64,000 nt of DNA from Massilia forsythiae (GCF_012849555.1 NZ_CP051685.1:4464001-4528000), one strand, 5' to 3'. Positions 15,097-25,659 are shown, counted from the stretch's first letter. A program made the numbers and translations. The notes: generated by a model from the sequence alone, not told the origin.

Positions 15097-16212
15097 ATGT
15101 CCCGCCCCAAGCCGCACCTTGCTCCGTATCCCGCCGCGCCGCGCGTGAACCGCCGCGCCGCCGTCTCGATGGGCGCGGCCCTGCTCGCCGTGCTGGCGCC
15201 GCTGGCGCAGTCCGCGGCGCAGACGGCCGCCGCCTCCGTGGCGGCGCCGGCACCCGCGCCCGCGCCCGCGCCCGAGAGCTATACCGCCGAGACCACCTGG
15301 GCCAAGCTGGCCAAGACGTATCCGTTCATCCGCATCGCCAGCCGTGCCGTGCCGGCCACGGTGCGCGCAGTCGAAGACATCACCTATGTGCAGCGCGGAA
15401 CGCACGCGCTGCAGCTGGACCTGTACCTGCCGGCTGCGAAGGCGGGAGAACGTCCGCCGGCGCCGGCCATCGTCCTGGTGCACGGCGGCGGCTGGCGCGC
15501 CGGCCTGCGCAGCAACCTGGCGCCGCTGGCGATCCGCCTGGCCGAACGCGGCTACGCGGCGGCGACCATCGGCTACCGCCTGTCGCCCGAAGCCGGTTAC
15601 CCGGCCGCGGTGCTGGACGCCAAGGCGGCGGTGCGCTGGCTGCGCGCCCACGGCCAGTCCTACGGCATCGATGGGGCGCGCATCGCCATCGGCGGCGCCT
15701 CGGCCGGCGGGCAGGTCGCCAGCCTGGCCGGCGTGACGGCCGACCGCGAGATCGTCGAGCCGGCGGCGGCCGTGGACGCGGCCGATGCGGCCACGGCGCC
15801 GGGCAAGGTATCGAGCGCGGTGCAGGCGATCGTCAACATCGACGGCCTGTCCGACTTCACCGCCCCGGAAGCGCTGCGCTACGAGGACGACCCGGCCAAG
15901 CAGCCGTCGTCGGCCGGCGCCTGGTTCGGCGGCCGCTATGCGCAAAAGGAAGCGCTGTGGCGCGAGGCCTCGCCGACCTTCCACGTCACGCGCGAGACGC
16001 CGCCGATCCTGTTCATCGGCAGCGCCCAGCCGCGTTTCAGTATGGGGCGCGAAGCGATGATCGGCAAGATGACGGCGCTGGGCATTCCCAGCCGGGTCGT
16101 GATGGTGCCGGACACGCCGCACAGCTTCTGGCTGTTCGATCCGTGGCTGGCGCCGACCGTGGAAGCGACCGCGGCGTTCCTGGACAAGTACCTGCGCGGC
16201 GCGGGCAGCTAG
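15097..16212 (+). CDS. Alpha/beta-hydrolase esterase (HSL/CE10-like), exported
   Basis: A 371-residue carboxylesterase. The N-terminus RVNRRAAVSMGAALLAV followed by an Ala-rich stretch suggests export, possibly by Tat. The oxyanion motif HGGGWRAG, the nucleophile elbow GGASAGGQ and a C-terminal His in PDTPHSFW complete the catalytic set of the hormone-sensitive-lipase-like family. Gene position, divergent from GH105 and beside the shared operator, suggests removal of acetyl or feruloyl groups from pectin; this is inference. An ATG at 15097 is used. An Ala/Pro repeat (PAPAPAPAP) separates signal and catalytic regions. Confidence 0.8.
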   Translation: MSRPKPHLAPYPAAPRVNRRAAVSMGAALLAVLAPLAQSAAQTAAASVAAPAPAPAPAPESYTAETTWAKLAKTYPFIRIASRAVPATVRAVEDITYVQRGTHALQLDLYLPAAKAGERPPAPAIVLVHGGGWRAGLRSNLAPLAIRLAERGYAAATIGYRLSPEAGYPAAVLDAKAAVRWLRAHGQSYGIDGARIAIGGASAGGQVASLAGVTADREIVEPAAAVDAADAATAPGKVSSAVQAIVNIDGLSDFTAPEALRYEDDPAKQPSSAGAWFGGRYAQKEALWREASPTFHVTRETPPILFIGSAQPRFSMGREAMIGKMTALGIPSRVVMVPDTPHSFWLFDPWLAPTVEATAAFLDKYLRGAGS

Positions 16213-16366
16213 GGCGCGCCGCCGCCTGTGCCAGCCGCGCGGCCGCTACCCGAGGCGGGGGAGGGGCGCCGTGGACCGCGGGCGTGACGATGCACGCGTT
16301 TTGGCCGGGCTGCATTGCGGTATCCTCGGCGGCATCCGCCGGGTGGCGGATTAGGAAAGGAAAAAA

Positions 16367-16891
16367 ATGGGTGCTCGCGGCGCGGTCGTCATGGGCTTCT
16401 TCGGCGCGGTATTCGCGGCGCTGACGATGCATTTGCAGTGGCAGCTCGGCGGCGTCATGCTGGCGTTGCCGTTCATCGTGTTCCTGGCCATCGGCGCCGC
16501 CGCCGCCCATACCCTGCGCTCGGAAGGCGATGGCATCGTGCTTTCCGAACGAACCAGAAAGGCGCTGGTCTGGAGCAGCACCGGCGAGGGCATCGGTATC
16601 TTCATCGCAGCGAATGTCGTCGCCAACCTGCACCGTCCCGACCTGCTGCTGCCGGCGATCGCCCTCGTCGTCGGCCTGCATTTCCTGCCGATCGCCCACG
16701 CCGCCGCGTTCCGCCCGTTTTATGTGCTCGGCGCATTCCTGCTGCTGGCTGCCGCCATCGGCTTCGCGGTCGCCGCGCCGCTGGGCGGCGACATTGCCGG
16801 CATCGCGGCGGCCCTGGCGCTGTGGTGCGCATCGGCGGCGGCCATCGGCCGCGACCGGCAAGTGAAACGGGCGTCGCTGGCGCGCGGCTGA
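16367..16891 (+). CDS. Small multi-pass membrane protein, unknown function
   Basis: A 174-residue protein with about five or six hydrophobic helices (for example MLALPFIVFLAIGAAAAH, LLLPAIALVVGLHFLPIAHA and VLGAFLLLAAAIGFAVAA). The ATG has a strong AGGAAAGG upstream. I do not recognise a family with confidence. It lies between the pectin-locus esterase and a possible acyltransferase, on the same strand but with more than 150 bases either side, so an operon is unlikely. Confidence 0.7.
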   Translation: MGARGAVVMGFFGAVFAALTMHLQWQLGGVMLALPFIVFLAIGAAAAHTLRSEGDGIVLSERTRKALVWSSTGEGIGIFIAANVVANLHRPDLLLPAIALVVGLHFLPIAHAAAFRPFYVLGAFLLLAAAIGFAVAAPLGGDIAGIAAALALWCASAAAIGRDRQVKRASLARG

Positions 16892-17250
16892 GGCCGGCAG
16901 CGCATGTCGCGGCCGACGTTGTCGGCGGCAGCATCCAATATAGAAAAACAAGTTTCTTGGTGCCGCTCAAAAGCGGGTCGCCGGAAAACGCTATTGTTTT
17001 CGCTATTCGAGTGGCGATGCATTCCGGTTAGCCAGTTCCAATGCAATCGATCGGCACAGCAAGATAGTTTCAGTATTTCAGTTTTCGCTCGAAATAGTGG
17101 AAGCCGATGCATTGTTCACTCAGCAATCCACAGCACGATCTTTACATGCTTTTATGGGGTGTATTCCGCCAGGCCCCTCCGGATGCGTCCGGCGCGCGGC
17201 TAGACTCTGCATGGACGATCCTTCCCAGCGCCCGACCCGAAAGTGTATCC
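16892..17250 (+). other. 359-bp intergenic region without a recognisable gene
   Basis: The region is less GC-rich than its surroundings. It contains no convincing coding frame. TAGACT at 17201-17206 is a possible -10 box for the downstream gene; no good -35 box was found at the right spacing. Confidence 0.4.
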
Positions 17251-17988
17251 ATGGACATGCCCGAGCTGTTTTCGACCCTGGCGGAACGCGCGCGGCTGCT
17301 GCTGCAGCTGGCGCGCCTGCCGGTTGCCCGGCTGCGCTTCGACCAACGCCTGAATCCCGAGGGCATCCGCCGCACCCACGCCCTGTTCACGCGCCCGCAT
17401 GCGCGCTACAAAGTGTTCGGCAACAAGACCATGGGCATCGCGCTGGTCGACCTGCGCGCGTTCGAAGGACAGGCCGCCGCTTACCTGGCGTCGGTGCGGC
17501 GCAGCGGCCATGCCGGGCCGCAGAGCAAGAAGGCGGCCGCGCGCGGCTACAGCGTGCGCCGCTTCGACCGCAACGAGCACGCCGACGCCATCCACGCCAT
17601 CCACACCTCGTGCGAGGAGCGCCAGGGCCGGCCGATGGACAGCCAATACCTGGTGAAACGGGACGATTTCGATACCCCGTCCCACTTCGAATGCCACGGC
17701 GTGTTCGACGCCGAAGGGCGCCTGGCCGGCTATTGCACGATGGGCCGCTACGGCAATTTCGTCGCCACCGACCAGCTGATCGGCTACAAGAACCAGGACG
17801 GTATCATGTACCTGCTGCTGTCGACCATCATCTGCGGCCTGATCGAGGAGGGCGCGGTCGATTACTTCATGTACGACACCTTCCTCGGCGCCAGGCCGGG
17901 GCTGCGCGACTTCAAGCGCCGGGTCGGCTTCCGGCCGTACCGGGCGCGCTACACGCTGGCGGGCGCGGACGCCGCCGCGCCGGCGTAG
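17251..17988 (+). CDS. Putative GNAT-like N-acyltransferase
   Basis: A 245-residue soluble protein. The second half has the feel of a GNAT fold: RRFDRNEHADAIHAIHTSCEE, then AEGRLAGYCTMGRYGN, then LLSTIICGLIEEGAVDYFMY, ending KRRVGFRPYRARY. No catalytic residue can be named with confidence. ATG 17251 is preferred; an ATG two codons later (17257) is equally possible, and the open frame extends upstream to 17107 without support. It converges on the GntR regulator gene with a 37-base gap. Function is only a superfamily-level guess. Confidence 0.6.
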   Translation: MDMPELFSTLAERARLLLQLARLPVARLRFDQRLNPEGIRRTHALFTRPHARYKVFGNKTMGIALVDLRAFEGQAAAYLASVRRSGHAGPQSKKAAARGYSVRRFDRNEHADAIHAIHTSCEERQGRPMDSQYLVKRDDFDTPSHFECHGVFDAEGRLAGYCTMGRYGNFVATDQLIGYKNQDGIMYLLLSTIICGLIEEGAVDYFMYDTFLGARPGLRDFKRRVGFRPYRARYTLAGADAAAPA

Positions 17989-18025
17989 CGCCCGGCAGCG
18001 TGTATCGACCGGCGCTCGGCCCCGA

Positions 18026-18724
18026 TCAGCCGCGCGAAAAGGTGCGCGTCACGCGGTCCAGGTGCGCGCGCATGGCCTGCTTGGCGCCGGCCACGTCGTG
18101 CGACGCGATCGCCGACAGGATGTTGCGGTGGTCGATCAGGGTCTGCTGGCGCAATTCCTCGGTCTGGAAATGTTCCTTGAGCTTGTGCCACAGGGTGCCG
18201 CGCTGGTTCCACAGGTACTCGACCACGCCCACCAGCGCGCTGTTGCCGCTGGCGCGCGCGATCGCCAGATGAAAATTGCGGTCGGCGGTTTCGTTGGCGT
18301 CGCGGTCCTGGTAATCCTGCTCCATCTGCTCGACCGCGACCAGGATGGCGTCGATGCCGGCCGCCGTGGCATTCTTGGCGGCCAGCGCCGCCACCTCAAC
18401 CTCGATCATGCGGCGCGCCGCCAGCACCTCGAACGGGCCGGGGCCGGCCGCCGGGCCGTTCTTGTGCGCCGGCGCCGGCTCGCTCACGTACACGCCGGAA
18501 CCGCCGTGCACCTCGACGATGCCGCCCAGTTCCAGCGCGATCAGCGCTTCGCGCAGCGAGGTGCGGCTGACGCCCAGCTTGGTGGAGAGGTCGCGTTCGG
18601 AAGGCAATCGTTCGCCCGGCTGGATGTTTTCTTCACGGATCAGGTCTTCGATCCGGTTCGAGACGACCCGGTACAGGCGCGGCTCGGCGGAAGTCGCTTC
18701 TTGCGGCGCGGTGGTTCTCTTCAT
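18026..18724 (-). CDS. FCD-domain GntR regulator, likely controller of the pectin locus
   Basis: A 232-residue regulator. The N-terminal winged helix-turn-helix reads RIEDLIREENIQPGERLPSE, then LSTKLGVSRTSLREALIALE and GIVEVHGGSGVYV. The C-terminal FCD domain carries the metal/ligand residues in DRNFHLAIA and DHRNILSAI. Members such as ExuR/UxuR and FadR bind TGGT-N3-ACCA type sites, and exactly such palindromes lie in the receptor and GH105 promoters of this window. It probably acts as a uronate-responsive repressor; the ligand is inference. ATG 18724 is used; an upstream ATG at 18841 would overlap the promoter. Confidence 0.88.
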   Translation of the reverse strand: MKRTTAPQEATSAEPRLYRVVSNRIEDLIREENIQPGERLPSERDLSTKLGVSRTSLREALIALELGGIVEVHGGSGVYVSEPAPAHKNGPAAGPGPFEVLAARRMIEVEVAALAAKNATAAGIDAILVAVEQMEQDYQDRDANETADRNFHLAIARASGNSALVGVVEYLWNQRGTLWHKLKEHFQTEELRQQTLIDHRNILSAIASHDVAGAKQAMRAHLDRVTRTFSRG

Positions 18725-18770
18725 CGGTGAATTCGTTCCGGAAAGATTGACGGCGGATGCCAAGAGCCGA

Positions 18771-18799
18771 ATCTTAGTTTGGTCCGGGCAAGGTTGCAA
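18771..18799 (-). promoter_or_regulatory. Promoter of the GntR regulator gene
   Basis: TTGCAA (18794-18799), 17 bases, TAAGAT (18771-18776) on the minus strand. The spacer contains GGACCA, one half of the TGGTCGGACCA operator, so weak autoregulation is possible but not clearly supported. Confidence 0.6.
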
Positions 18800-18859
18800 G
18801 GGGAGCAACCGAAATGCCGATGAGCTTGAGCGGAACTGCAAATTTTCGAGCGTTGCCGG

Positions 18860-19440
18860 CGCTGCGCGCTGCTGTCCAAGACAACCTTTATCTCTGCTTC
18901 AACCAATAACGCGTCGTTCCCGGCACTGCCGAGAACGACTCCCCGCGAAGGCGGGGACCCATACTGAGCAACAGAATTCATTACCATTGAAGCAACTGGA
19001 ATATTTCAGAAATATCAACTGTGGATGCTCAGCATGGATCCCCGCCTGCGCGCACTACTGTCCAAGATAGTATTGCTGGCCTAAAAACCGTCGTTCCAGG
19101 CACTGCCTGAAACGACTCCCCGCGAAGGCGGGGACCCATACTGAGTGTCAAAAGTTGGTATTTTTGAAGCATTCTGACTGCTTCCAGCTACCAAATTTTC
19201 TTGCTCAGTATGGAGGGGATAATGCCAGTGGCATTATCCCCGCCTTCGCGGGGACGACGAGTTATTGGCTAGGAATGATTTTTACGTTACTGCTAGCAAC
19301 AAAACCTGCTTAAGGCAGAGATAACAATTATCTTGGACAGCAGTGCGTCTGCGCGGGGAGTCGTTTCAGGCAGTGCCTGGAACGACGGTTTTTAGGCCAG
19401 CAATACTATCTTGGGCAGCAATGTACGCAGGCGGGCACCC
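18860..19440. repeat. Array of REP/BIME-like palindromic repeats
   Basis: Four related units in alternating orientation share the core ACTCCCCGCGAAGGCGGGG followed by ACCCATACTGAG, preceded by a GTCGTTCC...GAACGAC hairpin. A perfect 62-bp inverted repeat is formed by 19063-19124 and 19352-19413. Between these arms is a 12-bp perfect hairpin (GGGGATAATGCC, AGT loop, GGCATTATCCCC; 19215-19241). The whole 733-base gap between the GntR gene and the aldo/keto reductase gene is filled by these sequences and has no coding frame. No RAYT transposase is in the window. Confidence 0.85.
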
Positions 19441-19457
19441 ATGCTGAGTATCCGAAC

Positions 19458-20459
19458 TCAGCCAGCCAGCAGAATTTCTTCAATCGCCGCCAGTTCGTCG
19501 CCGCCCAGTGCCGGCATCTGCACCGCCCGGACCGCGTCCAGCACCTGCCGCGGCTTGCTGGCGCCGATCAGCACCGAGGTCACCGCCGGCTGGCGCTTGA
19601 CCCAGCGTAGCGCCAATTGGGCCAGCGACTGGCCCCCTTCGCGCGCGATCGCGTCCAGCCGGCGCGCCACGTCGAGCCGCTCGTCGGTGACGTGTTCCGG
19701 CCGCAGGAAGCCCACGCCGCCGGCCGCGCGCGAATCGGCCGGCAGCGCGCCGCCCAGGTAGCGGTCGGTGAGCAGGCCCTGCGCCAGCGGCGAAAAGGCG
19801 ACGCCGCCGATGCCTTCCTGTTCCAGCACCGGCAGCAGATCGTCCTCGACGCCGCGCACCAGCATGCTGTAGCGCGACTGGTTGACCACGCACGGCGTGC
19901 CCAGGCGGCGCAGTTCGGCGGCGGCGCGCCGGGTCTGTTCGCCGTTGTAGTTGGAGATGCCGGCGTACAGCGCGCGCCCGCTGCGCACGATCCAGTCCAG
20001 CGCCGCCATGGTTTCTTCCAGCGGCGTGGACGGGTCCGGACGGTGATGATAGAACACGTCCACGTAGTCCAGGCCCATGCGTTTCAGGCTCTGGTCGAGG
20101 CTGGCCACCAGGTACTTGCGGCTGCCCCAGTCGCCGTACGGCCCCGGCCACATGGTGTAGCCGGCCTTGGTGCAGACCACGAGTTCGTCGCGGTAGGGCC
20201 GCAGGTACAAGTCGAACAGGCGCCCGAAATTGCGCTCGGCCGATCCCGGCGGCGGACCGTAGTTGTTGGCCAGGTCGAAGCAGGTGACGCCGTGGTCGAA
20301 GGCGGTGCGCACGATCTCGCGCTGGCGCGCCAGGTCGGCGCCCTCGCCGCCGAAGTTGTGCCACAGTCCGAGCGACACCGCCGGCAGGCGCAGGCCGCTG
20401 CGGCCGCAATGCGGATACGGCATCGTGTCGTAGCGGCTTGGCGCCGCCTGCCAGCTCAT
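19458..20459 (-). CDS. Aldo/keto reductase (YghZ/AKR14-like)
   Basis: A 333-residue NADPH-dependent reductase. Catalytic tetrad residues are visible in FDLANNYGPPPGSAE (Asp and Tyr), VVCTKAGYTMWPGPYGDWGS (Lys) and DVFYHHRPDP (His); VLIGASKPRQV binds the cofactor phosphate. Homology is to L-glyceraldehyde-3-phosphate reductases; in this setting it could reduce galactose-derived aldehydes, which is inference. Its ATG overlaps the galK stop in a 4-base ATGA, so it is translationally coupled to galK. It is the last gene of the galactose operon and abuts the palindromic repeat array. Confidence 0.9.
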   Translation of the reverse strand: MSWQAAPSRYDTMPYPHCGRSGLRLPAVSLGLWHNFGGEGADLARQREIVRTAFDHGVTCFDLANNYGPPPGSAERNFGRLFDLYLRPYRDELVVCTKAGYTMWPGPYGDWGSRKYLVASLDQSLKRMGLDYVDVFYHHRPDPSTPLEETMAALDWIVRSGRALYAGISNYNGEQTRRAAAELRRLGTPCVVNQSRYSMLVRGVEDDLLPVLEQEGIGGVAFSPLAQGLLTDRYLGGALPADSRAAGGVGFLRPEHVTDERLDVARRLDAIAREGGQSLAQLALRWVKRQPAVTSVLIGASKPRQVLDAVRAVQMPALGGDELAAIEEILLAG

Positions 20460-21643
20460 GCGGCGGCCTGCGCGCCGGTGTCCGCGCGCAGCGTGCCGGC
20501 GCCGGCCGCCGCGCGGCAGACGTAGACGGTGGATTGCTTGCCGTCCGGGCTGCGGTAGTCGCGCGCCACGGCGGCCTGCACCCGCTCCACCAGCGCGTGC
20601 GGCACCAGCGCCACCACGCAGCCGCCGAAGCCGCCGCCGGTCATGCGCACGCCGCCGTCGGCGCCGATGACATCCTTGACGATCTCCACCAGGCGGTCGA
20701 TGGCCGGCACCGTGATCTCGAAGTCGTCGCGCATCGAGGCGTGCGAGGCGGCCATCAATTCGCCCATGCGCGCCAGGTCGCCGGCCTGCAGGGCGACGGC
20801 GGCGTCCTGCACGCGCGCGTTCTCGCTCACCACGTGGCGCGCACGCTGCAGCGCCACCGGGTCCAGGCCGTCGGCCTGGGCGTCCAGCATGGCCAGGTCG
20901 ACGTCGCGCAGCGCCTTGACGCCGAAGTGGCGCGCCGCCGCCTCGCACTGCTCGCGCCGGGTGTTGTAGGCGCTGTCGACCAGGCCGCGCGTGACGTGCG
21001 AATTGAAGATCATGATGGCGGCGTTGTCCGGCACCGGCACCGGCTGCACGTCCAGCGAGCGGCAGTCGATCAGCAGCGCGTGGCCCTCGACCCCGCAGGC
21101 GGAGCTGATCTGGTCCATGTTGCCGCACTTGCAGCCGACGAAGTCGTTCTCGGCGCGCTGCGCCACCAGCGCCATCTCCACCGGCGACAGGTCGAAGCCG
21201 GGCAGGGTGGCGAACAGGCGGCACACCGCCACCGACAGCGAGGCCGACGACGACAGCCCGGCGCCCTGCGGCACGTCGCCCCCGATCACCACGTCGAAAC
21301 CCTGCAGCGCCAGGCCGCGTTCGCGCAGCGCACGCACCACGCCGCGCACGTAGTTGGCCCACATCGGGGCGTCCAGGCGCTCGATCGGCGCGTCCAGCGC
21401 GTATTCGTCGACCGCGTCGGCGTAGTCGGCGGCGACCACGCGCAGCGTGCGGTCGGCGCGCGGGCGCGCGGCGATCACGGTGCGGTAGTCGATCGCGCAG
21501 GGCAGCACCAGGCCGTCGTTATAGTCGGTGTGCTCGCCGATCAGGTTGACCCGGCCGGGGGCTTGCACCACGATCGGTGCGGCGCCGCCGAAGGTGGCCT
21601 GGAACACGTCGGCCACGCGGGCCGTGAGGGTTTCGTTCGTCAT
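20456..21643 (-). CDS. galK: Galactokinase
   Basis: A 395-residue GHMP kinase that phosphorylates alpha-D-galactose at C1, first step of the Leloir pathway after mutarotation. The signature GRVNLIGEHTDYNDG lies near the N-terminus, the GHMP ATP loop GDVPQGAGLSSSASLSVA in the middle and GGGFGGCVVALVP near the C-terminus. The start MTNETLTARV at 21643 is chosen on family length. It is preceded by galT (41-base gap) and overlaps the aldo/keto reductase start. galE is not in the window. Confidence 0.95.
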   Translation of the reverse strand: MTNETLTARVADVFQATFGGAAPIVVQAPGRVNLIGEHTDYNDGLVLPCAIDYRTVIAARPRADRTLRVVAADYADAVDEYALDAPIERLDAPMWANYVRGVVRALRERGLALQGFDVVIGGDVPQGAGLSSSASLSVAVCRLFATLPGFDLSPVEMALVAQRAENDFVGCKCGNMDQISSACGVEGHALLIDCRSLDVQPVPVPDNAAIMIFNSHVTRGLVDSAYNTRREQCEAAARHFGVKALRDVDLAMLDAQADGLDPVALQRARHVVSENARVQDAAVALQAGDLARMGELMAASHASMRDDFEITVPAIDRLVEIVKDVIGADGGVRMTGGGFGGCVVALVPHALVERVQAAVARDYRSPDGKQSTVYVCRAAAGAGTLRADTGAQAAA

Positions 21644-21684
21644 GCTGTCGATGAGCTTATAGGTTACAGGTTGCGGTTGATGAT

Positions 21685-22842
<1,158 letters not shown>

Positions 22843-22961
22843 TTAGCCGTGCGACAGGCGCCAGTCTACTGCGAGTTGCGCATCGAGGTATGCCGTTTCG
22901 ATATACCGGGCGCGCCTGCCGCCCGATCGCTTCGCCATGGCGGGCCCGGCATGCCGGCACG

Positions 22962-24485
22962 CTAGCGCCCGCCGGTCGGCAGCAGGGCGTGCACCGCGAT
23001 GTCGGGGAGCGGGCCGCCGGCGACGGCGAGCTCGAGGCGATCGGGCGGCGCCGCGAAGAAGTGCAGCAGCGTGGCGCAGCCGGTGCCACCGGCCGCGAAC
23101 AGCTCCAGCGAGCAGCGATCGAACACCAGGCGCAGGTCGAGCGGCTTGCCGTCCGGCGGCGGCGCCCACGACATCTTGTCGGTGAAGAAGCGGTGCCGGA
23201 AGCCCCGGGCGTTGCCGCGGTCGACCCACACCGAGCCGACCGCCGGGCCGGGATCGTAGCCGACTTCCAGGTATTCGCCGGTGCCGTTGGCCAGGCGCAG
23301 GCTGGTGACGGTGTCCGGCGCGCACGCCAGGCGGATCTCCAGCGCCGTGTCCGGCGGCAGCGCCGTGCTGGCCCGGCCCGGTCCCTGCGCGATGACCTGC
23401 CTGCGCGCCGCCTCCAGGCCCAGCGGTTCCTGCACCAGCTTCCAGTCGTCCGCCACCCGGCGCAGCGACAGCCGGCGCGGCAGCGTCATGGCGCCGCGCC
23501 ATCGGCCGGTGGGCAGGTCGTTGGCGTACTGCCAGTTGTTCATCCAGGCGATGCCGACCGGCGCGCCGTCGACGCCGGCGAAGGTCTGCAGCGCATAGAA
23601 ATCCTTGCCGAAGTCGGCGAAGCGGGTGGCGCCGTCATCAAGCACGAAGCGGCGCCCGTCGAAGCGGCCGACGAAGTACTGCACCGTGCTGCCGCCCTGC
23701 GGCGCGCCCGGATTGATCGACAGGAACAGCACCCAGCGCGTGCCGCCGCCCGCCACCGGCAGCTCGACCAGGTCGGGGCACTCGTAGTCGATGCCGTAGA
23801 CGCCGGCATGGGCGAACTCGCCGGCCGCGCGCCAGTCCTTGAGGTTGCGCGAGCGGTAGAACATGACCCGGTGCTCGCGCGAGCGCACCACGCACATCAC
23901 CCAGACCTTGCCGGGCGCGTGCCAGAACACTTTCGGGTCGCGGAACTGGTCCGAGCCGACGTCCAGCACCGGATTGCCGCGGTAGTCGGCGAAGCTGCGG
24001 CCGCCGTCGCTGCTGTAGGCCAGCGCCTGCACCTGGCGCGTGGCCGAGGCGCGCGTATAGACCGCCACCATGCCGCCGCGCCCGTTGCCTTCACCGCGTT
24101 GCGCGAGCAGGCCGCTGCTGTTGGCACGGTCGATCACCGCCGAGCCGCTGAAGGCCATGCCGTCCGCCGTCTCGCGCAGGGCCAGCGGCAGCACCTGCCA
24201 ATGCAGCAGGTCGCGGCTGACCGCGTGGCCCCAGTGCACGCGGCCCATCTTCGCTTCGAACGGGTTGTGCTGGTAGAACAGGTGCCATTCGCCGTCGGCG
24301 AACACCAGGCCGTTGGGGTCGTTCATGAAACCCTGCGGCGGGGTGAAGTGCAGCACCGGGCGGTAGCGCTCGTCGGCAGATGGGACCGGCGCCGGCGCCG
24401 GCGCTTGCGCCCAGGCGCCGCGCGCGGCGGGCAGGCCGGCCAGGGACAGCAGGGCGGTCGAGGTAAAGGTACGGCGTGAGATCAT
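22962..24485 (-). CDS. GH32 fructan hydrolase (levanase/exo-inulinase type), Tat-exported
   Basis: A 507-residue enzyme of the five-bladed propeller plus beta-sandwich type. MISRRTFTSTALLSL is a twin-arginine signal. Catalytic motifs are GFMNDPNGLVF (nucleophile Asp), QFRDPKVFWH (transition-state Asp) and YECPDLVEL (acid/base Glu). WHLFYQHNP is also conserved. It should release fructose from levan, inulin or sucrose. Its place between galactose genes is odd, since fructans are not pectin components; it may serve a mixed plant diet. It starts 70 bases after the GH53 gene. Confidence 0.92.
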   Translation of the reverse strand: MISRRTFTSTALLSLAGLPAARGAWAQAPAPAPVPSADERYRPVLHFTPPQGFMNDPNGLVFADGEWHLFYQHNPFEAKMGRVHWGHAVSRDLLHWQVLPLALRETADGMAFSGSAVIDRANSSGLLAQRGEGNGRGGMVAVYTRASATRQVQALAYSSDGGRSFADYRGNPVLDVGSDQFRDPKVFWHAPGKVWVMCVVRSREHRVMFYRSRNLKDWRAAGEFAHAGVYGIDYECPDLVELPVAGGGTRWVLFLSINPGAPQGGSTVQYFVGRFDGRRFVLDDGATRFADFGKDFYALQTFAGVDGAPVGIAWMNNWQYANDLPTGRWRGAMTLPRRLSLRRVADDWKLVQEPLGLEAARRQVIAQGPGRASTALPPDTALEIRLACAPDTVTSLRLANGTGEYLEVGYDPGPAVGSVWVDRGNARGFRHRFFTDKMSWAPPPDGKPLDLRLVFDRCSLELFAAGGTGCATLLHFFAAPPDRLELAVAGGPLPDIAVHALLPTGGR

Positions 24486-24555
24486 GCGTGCTTCCCGGAT
24501 GGTTGGACGCGGCGATTCTAACCGAGGGCCGGCCCGCGTAATGACACGGCTGGCA

Positions 24556-25659
24556 TCAACGCTCCAGGAAGGCGTCCATCCCCGGTCCCGGCTTGCCGCG
24601 CTGGTCGAAGGCGCCCATGCCGTAGTTCTTCCAGCCGTAGGCCTCCGGTTCCCAGTAGAACACGCCCAGCGCCGGCCCGTTCCTGACCGCGCGCGCCCTG
24701 GCGATCAGGCTGGAAACGATGGCGCCGGCCTCGGGGTCGTCCCAGGGCGCGCCGACCTCGGTCAGCATCACCGGCTTGCCGTAGCGCGCCACCAGGTCGT
24801 CCATGCTGGCGGTGCAGGCGGCCACCGCGCTGCGCCAGGTGTGGCCCTTGGCGGTGGTCGGGTACGACGAGATGCCGATCACGTCGAAGGGCGCGCCGTG
24901 CTTTGCCAGGCCGTCGAAGTTCCAGCGGAAGGTGGCGTTGTCGTGGCAATTGTCGACGTGGACGATGACCTGCGCCTGCGGGAACACATCCTTCACCGCG
25001 CCGTAGCCGCGCTTCACGAACAGCGCGTAGTTGGCCATGTTCGTGCTGGCGCGTCCCTCGGGCCACAACAGGCCGTCGCGCGTCTCGTTGCCGACCTGCA
25101 CCCACTCGGGCGCGATGCCGGCGGCGCGCAGCGCGAGCAGGCTGGCGCGCGTGTGCGCGGCCAGCGCATCGGCCAGGCCGGCCGCGTCCAGGTGCGCCGA
25201 GGCCGCCGGCTTGGTCTGCTGCTGCGGATCGGCCCAGGAATCGCTGTAGTGGAAGTCGAGCATGATGCGCATGCCGGCCGCCTGCGCGCGGCGCGCCTTG
25301 GCGATGGTGTCGGCGATGCCGTTCCAGCCATCCTGCGGATCGACCCAGATGCGCAGGCGCACCGCGTCCATGCCTTGGTCCTTGAGGATCGCGAACAAGT
25401 CGCGCGGCGCGCCGTTGCGGTCGCGGAAGACATACTGCGCGGCTTCCATCTCCGTGACCCAGCTGATGTCGGCGCCCTTGGCGAAGGCCGGCGCGCCGGC
25501 GGCGGGCGCGGACGGCGCGGACGGCGCCGGCAGGCTGGCGCAGGCCGCCAGTTGCAGGCCGAGCGCCAGGGCAGTCAGGGCAGTCAGGGCACGCAGCGGA
25601 TGGCGGCTGGCAAGGCGGGCAAGACGGGCAGGGGCGGCGGGCGTGCTGGATGGGTTCAT
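24556..25659 (-). CDS. GH53 arabinogalactan endo-beta-1,4-galactanase, lipoprotein
   Basis: A 367-residue enzyme predicted to cut beta-1,4-galactan side chains of rhamnogalacturonan I. A lipobox (LQLAAC) after a hydrophobic signal places it on a membrane surface. The TIM barrel shows KGADISWVTEME, VRLRIWVDP, LDFHYSDSWADP, WVQVGNETRDG (acid/base Glu) and PVMLTEVGAPWDD (nucleophile Glu). ATG 25659 gives the complete lipoprotein signal. It is divergent from a LysR regulator and leads the GH32-galT-galK-reductase gene string. Confidence 0.93.
   Translation of the reverse strand: MNPSSTPAAPARLARLASRHPLRALTALTALALGLQLAACASLPAPSAPSAPAAGAPAFAKGADISWVTEMEAAQYVFRDRNGAPRDLFAILKDQGMDAVRLRIWVDPQDGWNGIADTIAKARRAQAAGMRIMLDFHYSDSWADPQQQTKPAASAHLDAAGLADALAAHTRASLLALRAAGIAPEWVQVGNETRDGLLWPEGRASTNMANYALFVKRGYGAVKDVFPQAQVIVHVDNCHDNATFRWNFDGLAKHGAPFDVIGISSYPTTAKGHTWRSAVAACTASMDDLVARYGKPVMLTEVGAPWDDPEAGAIVSSLIARARAVRNGPALGVFYWEPEAYGWKNYGMGAFDQRGKPGPGMDAFLER

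Noticed and set aside
18860..19440. CRISPR array
   Set aside because: The repeats alternate in orientation, spacers differ widely in length, and no cas genes are present.
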